Shown: positions 27,710-36,400 of the stretch, piece after piece
Position numbering within the stretch: the stretch's first letter is position 1
How the letters are laid out: each line of letters begins with the position of its first letter
Assembly (NCBI GenBank): GCA_017645655.1
Contig: JAGCNZ010000045.1
Location: forward strand, 1 to 62,911
Length of the DNA stretch: 62,911 bases
Direction of reading: 5' to 3'
Origin: Bacteroidaceae bacterium
GTDB lineage: Bacteria; Bacteroidota; Bacteroidia; Bacteroidales; Bacteroidaceae
Position numbers and translations under genes: made by a program
The notes under the pieces: generated by a model
What the model saw: the letters and a program-made list of their open reading frames with translations, nothing else
Database searches by the model: none
Told to the model about the DNA's origin: nothing

Positions 27710-30700
27710 ATGATGAAATTGATATGTCGCAGGCTTACTGTCCTGCTATCTCTGATGTTTGTGTGTGGGATGTCGCATGCCTACGATTCCTTAGTCGACC
27801 ATCTTCTCGAAGGAGAGTTAATGTACTCGGGAAACCGGACGAATGCACTCAAGGCATTCGATGGTGATGCCTCTACTTATTATAGCACTAATTCAAGTGA
27901 TATGCAATGGGTAGGTCTTGACCTGGGCGAGCCATACGTCATCACTCGTGTCGGATATACACCCATGTCGGGTTTCCAAGGTGCTGACCGTATGTTGCTC
28001 AGCATCTTCGAAGGCGCCAACAGTCCCGACTTCATGGATGCTGTGCCCTTGTACCTCATTAGCCAAAAGCCAGCAAACGGCACTGCAACGACTGCCGATG
28101 TGAATGTCAGCCGTGGCTTCCGCTATGTGCGCTACGTCGGCGGTGCCGGCTCTTATTGTAACGTCGCAGAGCTAAGCTTCTTCGGACATGCCGGAGAGGG
28201 TGATGACAGTCAGTTCTATCAGATTACAAACCTGCCGACGCTCAGTGTGCATGTGCAGGACAACATCCTTCCGACCGTGAAAGGCGAGGACTTCGAATCG
28301 CAGTCTATCCTCATCTATGACGACGGAACACGAGTGCAGGAGTATCCTATCCTGTTCCGTGTCCGTGGCAACTACTCGGCGTCGCACGAGAACAAGGCGT
28401 TCCGCATGAAGTACAACGACGGCAAGAGCCATCACGTGATGCGAGGAGGCAAGAACGAATCTCCTGCGAAAGCAAAGAAGTGGGTGCTCATCAACAGTTA
28501 TCGCGACAAGACGCTCATGCGTAATCCTGTGGCGTGGACTGTGTCAAAGCGTGTCGAAAGGAACTGGACGCCGTGGAGCCAAGTGGTTGACCTCGTTGTC
28601 AACGGCGACTATCGCGGTACCTATACCCTTGCCGATGCTGTCTCCGTGGATCCTCATCGCATTGATATCACTGAGATGACTGCCGACGACGTGGACGATG
28701 AGTTCATCACCGGCGGCTACTTCATTGAGTTGGATAACTATTACGATCAGGAACAAAACCATTTCCTCTCAGGTAAGGGCAACAAGCTTTCCATTCACGA
28801 ACCTGATGAAGAAGTGCTGCAGCCCGAGCAGTTCCAGTACATAGAGAACACTTGGAATGCAATGGAGGACGTAGCCTACAGTTCAAACTATGCAGATAGG
28901 GAGAACGGACTGCCTTCTGTCTTCGACCTCGAGTCGTTCTTCTCGTGGTTCATCGCGAGCGAGTTCAATGGCAATACCGACATGATATGCCAGGTCTTCA
29001 AGTACAAGGAGCGAGGCGATGACCATTTCTACACTGGCCCAATCTGGGATGCCGACCTTGCTCTCGAGAACGACGAGACGACATATCCTGCCAATGAATA
29101 CATGGATTGGACATACAAAAAGCGTTGCTCGACAGGTAACTGGAACCAGTTCCTGACGCGTGTCCTTTCCGAACCTTCGTTCTTTGCGCAGTTGCAGGAG
29201 ATGTGGGCGAGGTTGCGCAGGAAAGGCAACTTCGAGCCCAACGACCTTGCCGATGATGTCGATTCCCTGCGAAATGAGGTACGCGCTTCTGCCAACCTCA
29301 ACTTCATCCGCTGGCCCTACCTTAATCAATATCTCTCCCTCAACCCAGCCGTCCCTGGCTCATGGGAAGCAGAGGTGGACCGCGTCCGCAATTTCGTCCG
29401 TGACCGCGTGGCATGGATGGACCAGATGCTTTCCTACGGCATCCTTCGCCAAGTGGGTGGTGTCTATCAGATAGCGTCTGCTCTCGACCTATGCACTTTC
29501 TGTCAAATGGTTAACGAACTTGGCATGACGGATGCCAAGGCGGCTCTTGTTAACGACATTGACATGACGGAATACAACGACATGTTCCAGCCTATAGGTC
29601 TTCAGACGGCGCGCTATGAAGGAACGTTCGATGGCAAAGGCCACACCATAAGCAACCTCCATCTCAGCGGCACAGATGCTGTTGGCTTCTTCGGCTATGT
29701 AAATAAATGTACGATCAGCAATATCGTTTTCGACGAGAGCTGTAGCGCTGAGGGCACGTCGCATGTCGCCATGCTTGTCGGCTATGTGCAGACTGGCGTA
29801 GTCAACATCTCGGGCGTAGAGAACCAGGGCAGCGTCACTGCTTCCGACGGCTATGCCGGAGGTTTGGTGGGTTATGGACGTATTAATTCGGTGTTCTATG
29901 TCAACAACTGCTGCAACACAGGAGCAGTTACAGCACTGAATAATGCCGCTGCTCTCGTTGCTCCGTCGGCAGGCAAGGTGACTGTGACGAACTGCTACAA
30001 CATCGGAACCATCACCGGTGCCACGGAGGGCAAGGAGTTTGCTTATGCCAACATGCTCACTTCCATCGACAATTGCTGGGACTACACCTCTATGCAGACC
30101 AACCCCTTGACGCCTGCTCAGCTCGACAACGGCGAGCTCTGCTACAGGCTGAATGGCAACGGCGAGCGCGACACGTGGCGTCAGAACCTCGACAACGGCA
30201 AGCCTCACGATGTTCGTCCCGTGCTGAGCAATAGGAGCGGCAAGGTCTATGAGCAGGAAGGTCGCTACACCAATATCAATGCTGATGCTGCCAAGTATCG
30301 CTACTACAATCTTGTCATCACGAAGGTGCAGGGCGGATATGACGGCAACCTTCAGTTCTCGGAGTTCGATATCCTCGACGAGACGCTCGACGAGGTGAGC
30401 GACCTGTACGTCTACTCGGGCGGTCCCGATGGCTATAATAATGAGAACTGGGACAATGCTGCCGACGGCAGTGTTTATACCAAGTATTGTGGTCGCTTCT
30501 GGGGCAACGCTTATTTCCTCTTCGATGCAGGCACTGAGGTTGATGCTTATGGATATCGCATCTATACTGCCAACGACACGGGCAGTAGCTCAGATCGCAA
30601 CCCATGCTCATGGAAGCTCTATGGCAGCAACACCCAGCTCTATGATTCCGACGACTCGGGCTGGACGCTTATCGATGAGAGAGAGGACGACTGGACGATG

Positions 30701-32812
30701 CAGCCCACGAACTATGAGCCCTACGACTTCCTCATTCCTCATTCAATCCGGTCGCTTACGCTCAACCGCCACTCTGCCACACTCACATCTGGCCAGGAGT
30801 TGCAGCTCTCGGCAACTTATACTCCTGCTATCATAGATAACGTAACGTTGCAGTGGACGAGTACAAACGAGAATATCGCTACTGTCGACCAGAACGGCCT
30901 CGTTGTCGCAGTTGGCTTGGGCACGACCGACATCATCGTCTCCGCACCGGACTTCAGCACCTTGCGCGACACGTGCACCGTCACTGTCGTGGAGCAATTG
31001 GCAGGCTATCGCTACTTCCAGCTTGCCATTGAGGAGATTGTAGAGGGTTCCACCATACAGTTCAGCGAGTTTGCCCTCCTCGACCAGAATGGCGACGAGA
31101 TTACGCCGCTCACCACATATGCCTGGACAGGCACGTACATCAAGGACCATGACCCGGACGACCTCTTCGATGGCGATCTCTCGACAAAGTATTGTGCTGC
31201 GTTCGAGCCTACATTATATATATATATAGATGCAGGCGCTACCGTAACGATTTCCGGTTATCGCATCACGACGGCTGCCGACACGCAGAGCTTCTCCGGC
31301 CGCAATCCGAAGACGTGGTCGCTCTTTGGCAGCGAGACGCAGAGCGATGTCCCCGACGACCCGGCATGGACGCTCCTGGACCGCCGCGAGGACGACACGA
31401 CGCTGGGAGCCATCAACCTCACGCCCTACGACTTCCTGCTGGATGCTCCCATCATCGAGGAGCCTGCCACGCCATACCGCTACTACAACCTGTTTGTCAC
31501 CGGGTTGCAGGGAGGCGACGTCCTGCAGTTCTCTGAGTTCGACATCCTCGACGAGACGGTTTCCGAGGTGGCAGGACTGCAGACTTATGGCGGGCCCCAA
31601 TACAACAATGGCTCCGAGGGCTGGCCCAACCTGACCGATGGCGACCTCCATACGAAGTACTGCAATGGATTCGGAGGCAGCGCCTACTTCCTGTTCGACG
31701 CAGGCAGCGAGGTGGTACCCTACGGATACCGCATCTCCACGGCAGGCGACTCGAATATGTATCCCGAGCGCAATCCCAGTTCATGGACGCTCTATGGCAG
31801 CAACACACGACTGACGTCTCCCTATGATTCCGGTTGGGAAGTCATCGACCAGCGCAATGGCGACACGACAATATCTGGCACCAACTATACGCCCTTCGAC
31901 TTCTTCTTCAGGGAAGTGCCCAACCTGCTGACCCTCGACAAGCACTCCTATCTGCTTGCCATCGGCGAGGAGCTGCAGCTGCAGGTCAGCGACAGGCTTG
32001 GCGTCCTGCCTGGCATGACCCTGCTGTGGGAATCTTCCGACGAGTCTGTTGCCTACGTCGATGAGCAAGGACTTGTCTTTGCCACCGGACGAGGCACGGC
32101 AGACATCATTGTCACCGATGCCGACGACCCGACGCTCTCCGACGTCTGCACCCTCACCGTCATGGACGAGCTTCCGGCACACCGCTACTATCAGTTCGTC
32201 GTCGAGGCTACTTACAACAACACATCCATACAGCTCTCCGAGTTCGACCTCCTGGACCGTGACGGCAACGAAGTATCGACGCTATCTCTCTATAAGTCCA
32301 CAGGTTCCTCCTATAGCAGCGACGAGACGCAGAGCAAGCTCTTCGACAACACTCCCTACAGCAAGTATGCCGGTTCGTTCTCGACCAGCAACCCCGTCTG
32401 TCTGTTTATGGATGCCGGACAGCCCGTCACGCTCATCGGCTATCGCCTCACCACGGCAAACGACACCTATGAGTTCCCGGAACGCAACCCCGTCACGTGG
32501 GCACTCTACGGCAGCAACACAAGGAGTACCATCTCCAGCCATCAGTCGTGGACGCTCCTGGACCGCCATGAAGACGACACCACGCTGGGAGCACTCAACT
32601 ATACGCCCTACGACTTCTACTTCGCCTATCCGCAGCCCGTCATCGCGGGCGACGTGAATGGCGACGACGTGGTGGATGCTCTCGACTATCAGGCCATGCG
32701 CCTATACATCGTGGGCAAACCCGTGGAGGGCTTCGTGCCCCAGGCTGCCGACCTCAATGGCGACGGCAAAATCAACGCCCAGGACCTCGTGGAGCTCATC
32801 AAGCTCCTGTAG
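27710..32812 (+). CDS. CotH-kinase / discoidin-like / Big_2 / dockerin surface protein 2 (expanded paralog)
   Basis: The 1700-residue protein is a tandem paralog of the preceding gene, with the signal peptide ending at CGMSHAY. The first 850 residues align domain for domain: discoidin-like, CotH (KWVLINSYRDKTLMRNP, YTGPIWDADLALEND) and GLUG repeats. The C-terminal part is longer. Modules run m1 (about 862-1005), Big_2 (about 1010-1095), m2 (about 1098-1240), m3 (about 1257-1400), Big_2 (about 1405-1485), m4 (about 1490-1640), then dockerin (GDVNGDDVVDALDYQAMR and a second repeat). The extra 390 residues equal one more module-Big_2-module block. Codons differ from gene 1 (more T/C-ending synonyms early), so the duplication is not recent. 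It is co-transcribed with gene 1. Confidence 0.88.
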   Translation: MMKLICRRLTVLLSLMFVCGMSHAYDSLVDHLLEGELMYSGNRTNALKAFDGDASTYYSTNSSDMQWVGLDLGEPYVITRVGYTPMSGFQGADRMLLSIFEGANSPDFMDAVPLYLISQKPANGTATTADVNVSRGFRYVRYVGGAGSYCNVAELSFFGHAGEGDDSQFYQITNLPTLSVHVQDNILPTVKGEDFESQSILIYDDGTRVQEYPILFRVRGNYSASHENKAFRMKYNDGKSHHVMRGGKNESPAKAKKWVLINSYRDKTLMRNPVAWTVSKRVERNWTPWSQVVDLVVNGDYRGTYTLADAVSVDPHRIDITEMTADDVDDEFITGGYFIELDNYYDQEQNHFLSGKGNKLSIHEPDEEVLQPEQFQYIENTWNAMEDVAYSSNYADRENGLPSVFDLESFFSWFIASEFNGNTDMICQVFKYKERGDDHFYTGPIWDADLALENDETTYPANEYMDWTYKKRCSTGNWNQFLTRVLSEPSFFAQLQEMWARLRRKGNFEPNDLADDVDSLRNEVRASANLNFIRWPYLNQYLSLNPAVPGSWEAEVDRVRNFVRDRVAWMDQMLSYGILRQVGGVYQIASALDLCTFCQMVNELGMTDAKAALVNDIDMTEYNDMFQPIGLQTARYEGTFDGKGHTISNLHLSGTDAVGFFGYVNKCTISNIVFDESCSAEGTSHVAMLVGYVQTGVVNISGVENQGSVTASDGYAGGLVGYGRINSVFYVNNCCNTGAVTALNNAAALVAPSAGKVTVTNCYNIGTITGATEGKEFAYANMLTSIDNCWDYTSMQTNPLTPAQLDNGELCYRLNGNGERDTWRQNLDNGKPHDVRPVLSNRSGKVYEQEGRYTNINADAAKYRYYNLVITKVQGGYDGNLQFSEFDILDETLDEVSDLYVYSGGPDGYNNENWDNAADGSVYTKYCGRFWGNAYFLFDAGTEVDAYGYRIYTANDTGSSSDRNPCSWKLYGSNTQLYDSDDSGWTLIDEREDDWTMQPTNYEPYDFLIPHSIRSLTLNRHSATLTSGQELQLSATYTPAIIDNVTLQWTSTNENIATVDQNGLVVAVGLGTTDIIVSAPDFSTLRDTCTVTVVEQLAGYRYFQLAIEEIVEGSTIQFSEFALLDQNGDEITPLTTYAWTGTYIKDHDPDDLFDGDLSTKYCAAFEPTLYIYIDAGATVTISGYRITTAADTQSFSGRNPKTWSLFGSETQSDVPDDPAWTLLDRREDDTTLGAINLTPYDFLLDAPIIEEPATPYRYYNLFVTGLQGGDVLQFSEFDILDETVSEVAGLQTYGGPQYNNGSEGWPNLTDGDLHTKYCNGFGGSAYFLFDAGSEVVPYGYRISTAGDSNMYPERNPSSWTLYGSNTRLTSPYDSGWEVIDQRNGDTTISGTNYTPFDFFFREVPNLLTLDKHSYLLAIGEELQLQVSDRLGVLPGMTLLWESSDESVAYVDEQGLVFATGRGTADIIVTDADDPTLSDVCTLTVMDELPAHRYYQFVVEATYNNTSIQLSEFDLLDRDGNEVSTLSLYKSTGSSYSSDETQSKLFDNTPYSKYAGSFSTSNPVCLFMDAGQPVTLIGYRLTTANDTYEFPERNPVTWALYGSNTRSTISSHQSWTLLDRHEDDTTLGALNYTPYDFYFAYPQPVIAGDVNGDDVVDALDYQAMRLYIVGKPVEGFVPQAADLNGDGKINAQDLVELIKLL

Positions 32813-32859
32813 CATCTCCGGGCAGCCGTCCTGATGGGGGGGCAGCCGTCGCGTTGCCA

Positions 32860-32967
32860 ACCATCGCGTGCCATGTTTGAAATTGTCACGTGGGTAAAAT
32901 GAAAATATCACGTGTAATATTTCAAATATCACGTGGGTAAAATGAATTTATCACGTGGGTCGTTTGG
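32860..32967 (-). repeat. CACGTG array E (five units)
   Basis: CGCGTG at 32865, then CACGTG at 32887, 32909, 32930 and 32952 (periods 22, 22, 21, 22). Its reverse complement matches array B almost base for base through CCAAACGACCCACGTGATAA and the following spacers. It ends in the shared motif CATGGCACGCGATGG when read on the minus strand. It lies 48 bp after the CotH-2 stop. Confidence 0.9.
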
Positions 32968-32999
32968 ATTCAACTCATGTTGAATTTGAGTTTCGAAAC

Positions 33000-33215
33000 G
33001 CAACAAAGGCAGAAAGCCTGGAGGGCTTTACCATCAGTGACCGGGGGCGAAGCCCTCGGCATCGGCGGATAAAATGTGCCCTGGAAGGACAAAAGCACTA
33101 TAGCACAGAGCTTTTGCCCTTTCAGGGCTTTTGATGTACTGAATGTGACACAGGCCCCGTGGGGTTGACGCCCCCGTCTGTGTTCTATCGCACCTTAGGT
33201 GCTTTTTCCCCCGCA
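33000..33215. repeat. GC-rich structured intergenic repeat (CCCTGAAAGGGC type)
   Basis: The block has several nested palindromes: AAAGCC/GGCTTT, CCGGGGGCGAAGCCCTCGG, GCCCTTTCAGGGC, GGGGTTGACGCCCC and GCACCTTAGGTGC. It resembles a family of GC-rich hairpin repeats that I recall between genes in Bacteroidales genomes. No open frame is convincing; the 65-codon frame at 33034-33231 just follows the palindromes. Confidence 0.55.
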
Positions 33216-33233
33216 CTGCAATAGTTTCCAATC

Positions 33234-33262
33234 ATTCCACGCGATGTTGGCATACGTGGCAC
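33234..33262 (+). repeat. decayed CACGTG element F
   Basis: CCACGCGATGTTGGCATACG followed by TGGCACGC matches the terminal unit and end motif of array D with several changes. It appears to be a relic or a minimal copy. Confidence 0.45.
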
Positions 33263-33375
33263 GCAGCGTGTGCATACATATGCAGCAAAGATGGAAAACT
33301 AACCTCGTGATGTTAAAAATCCTTAATTCCTACGATTTTTGTGTCAAGGAAAGCAAAATGATGAACAAAAATGTG

Positions 33376-33489
33376 TAACTTTGCCTTTCCCAAGGTGTAT
33401 TATGTGCACCTAAAAGGGAGAAATACGACGTAAAACAATAAAAATCATTATTAATTAACCCAATTTATTAACTTCTAAAACCTAAAAAG
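33376..33489 (+). promoter_or_regulatory. promoter and roughly 100-nt leader of the 1725-residue dockerin protein
   Basis: The -7 box TAACTTTG is at 33376-33383. The transcript would carry a leader of about 100 nt with an early hairpin (AGGTG/CACCT around 33393-33412) and then a long AT-rich unstructured stretch up to the ATG. Long AT-rich leaders are typical of strongly expressed Bacteroidales surface genes. Confidence 0.55.
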
Positions 33490-36400
33490 ATGAAGAAACT
33501 AATTACATCTTCAAGCACTCTTTGGTCATGCCTCATCGCCCTGGTGATGATGCTTGCAGCTCAGAGTGCGTGGGCGGAGTACGTTCCACTCACAGCTTTG
33601 TCCGGTACCGGCGGTACTGGTGGTGAAGGTTATGCCTCATTGGTCGATACTAAGATCGACACAAAGATGGGCCATTCTTTCGACCCGGCAAACCCCGACC
33701 GCGCTCTCGCCTACATCATCGTGAAGGCAGAGAAGGCCGTAGTGCCCGAATTTTACTTCCTTGTCACTGGTGGTGATACGGGTACTTACCCCACCCGTAA
33801 CTGGAAGACTTGGAAAATCTTCGGCGGTAACTTCGAAAGCGATGCTGATGCAGTTCGCGGCGACGTCGATAATCCCGAGGCTACAGGCTGGACACTCATT
33901 GACTTTAAGGAAGATGAGCCCCTGCCCCAGGCCAACACAACAGAGGTTAACTTAGATTTTGACTACGCAGGCTCAGAAGCTTTCCAGTATTTCTGGATTG
34001 AGATACTCGAGTCTGTAGAGGGCAGCGACGTTTGGCTGCAGATGGCAGAATGGGGTCTCGGCACCTATGGTGACTTCCAGCAGTACCTCACCGACCTTGC
34101 CAATCAAGGAACAGCCACCGACGAGCCCGTCAACTACTACTACTTCTCTGGCTCACCTGCTGGCTTCAGTGGTGAAGGCACTGCCAACCTTATTGACGGC
34201 AACCCCACCAACAAGTGGTGTACCAGCTTTACCAACAGAACACAGGAAGGCCAGACAACCAACGGCGGCTGGATTGTCTTCAAGGCTTCACGTGCTATTG
34301 CTCCCACCTACTACACCATGGTGACCGGTAACGACACGGGTACCAGCCCTGGCCGTAACTGGAAGAAATGGCGCATCTATGGCATGAACGCTGCTGATGA
34401 CAGCAACGTGAATCGCGATGCTGATGGCTGGGTTCTTATCGACAACAAGGAAAATGTTCCTGCCGGCACTGAATTGAACCAACTTCCTGCAGCCAGCTTT
34501 GCAACGGCATACTTCACGCCCTCCGAGGAAAACACCACAGCCTACAGGTATTTCAAGATTGAGATTGACGCATGTGTGAACGACGGTCTCATGCAGATGT
34601 CTGAGTTCACCTTTGGTGATGAGTTCACATTCGCTCTCGATGTCAACGCTCTCCTCGACGCTACTGCACAGCGCTACAATGCTGAGGAGTTCGCAGAGGC
34701 TGCTCTCTACGACCAGATGGCACAGCTCATGGCAAACATCGAATCATGCCCCGACCCCATCACTCTGAGTCAGCTGACAGCACAAGCTGATGTCTTGGTC
34801 GATCAGATCAATGCTTCAAAGAACAAGTATGTCGAACTGATTTCCGCTCGCAACAGCGGTATCAACCAGTTGGCTGAGGACAATGTGGCAGATGATGCAA
34901 TCGAATACGTCAATGGATGGACCAGCGAGACAGACATCATCGAACCCAACGATGACTATCCCGTAGGTAACTTCGCTTACATCAAGGCCAACCGCCAGCT
35001 CACTGGCGAGGAAGCATCGGCAGAGGCAAGACGCTTCGTCGCATTCCTCCAGGCAAATGTCAAGGTCGTGGACGATCCCATCGGCGATGTCGGCTATGTA
35101 TTCCTCAACGGTACGACCGACAACTGGAATGACGGCGAAGGTCCCGCGTTCCTGATTGACGGCGACCGCGACGGCACCAAGTGGGGTACTGCAACGGGAG
35201 GCGACCGCTTCGTCATCTTCAAGACAAATGACAACACGCCCATCAAGCCCACCTACTACGGCCTCGTTACCGGTGGCGACACACACATCTATACCGACCG
35301 TAACTGGAAGAACTGGAAGATTTGGGCTGCCAACTTCGATAGCGACGAAGACGCCACCAAGGACGCTGAAGGTTGGGTACTCATCGACGAGAAGGAGAAC
35401 GTAGGCACTGACGTCCTCAAGACCACCAGCCTCTTCGAGAGCTACATCAACCTCTCTATAGGTTGCGCTGTTCCTTACGTTTACTTCAAGATTGAGGTTT
35501 ACCATTCAGGCGGTATGCAGATGAACGAGTTCACCTTCTACAACCAGGGTGACCTGAATATCTATCGTGAAGGCTTCGTGAGCGAATTCGAAGACTACGA
35601 CCCCACAGCCGAACCTGCATACAAGGGCTATACCGATGAATTTACTGAGAAGTACAACGAGTTGTGCACCACAGGCTATGCTCCTGACGTGATGAGACTC
35701 AAGAACGAACTGGTTGACCTGCAGGATGTAATCGCAAGCTCTGTAGATAAGTATGCTGAGTACGAGGAATGGTACAACGAGCTCGTGGGCGCAGGTGCTG
35801 CATCTGAGGATCTCGAGGCTTGGTACAACGGTTACACAACAGAGAACATCGCTCCCAACAGTGTCTACATCAATGGTACTCATGACTACATCATGGAGAA
35901 CCTCCAGCTCGACAACGATGCTATCGGTCGTGCTGCCGATTGGGATATCCAATATAATGACGATGGACAGGAAACAGGCAGAACTGAAATCCTGCCCAGC
36001 GGTGAGATTGGTTACATCCAGAACATGGTGAATGCCGCAGTTGAAGGCGTTTACATTCTCCTCGGCGGTCACACCGTAGCACAGTTCAATGACGGCTTCT
36101 ATGGTCACCTCATCGACGGTATCGCTCTGAACACTACAGACGAAGACGGCAACGAAGTAAAGGCAACCAAGTGGGGCGGTAATGCTGATGCCAATGGCGA
36201 CACATACATCATCTTCCGTACACTCAACAAGACCAACCCGTTCTTCTATACTCTGACAACAGGTAACGATGCAGAAGTTTACTGGACTCGTAACTGGGGC
36301 TCTTGGTACATCTATGGTGCAAACTTCGACGGTGACGCCGATGCTACTAAGGACGCTGAAGGCTGGGATCTCATCGACAACAAGGAGAACACTGGTCAGG

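Larger units (their letters stand above)
32813..33489. other. 677-bp non-coding interval with repeats and a leader
   Basis: No gene is seen. In order it holds a 10-bp direct repeat GGCAGCCGTC (32821-32830 and 32841-32850), array E, a GC-rich structured block (about 33000-33215), a decayed CACGTG unit (33234-33262), and the promoter and long AT-rich leader of the next gene (33376-33489). Confidence 0.75.

Noticed and set aside
32821-32850. Direct repeat GGCAGCCGTC after CotH-2 as a target-site duplication
   Set aside because: The copies are only 10 bp apart with no element between them, so a simple local duplication is more likely.
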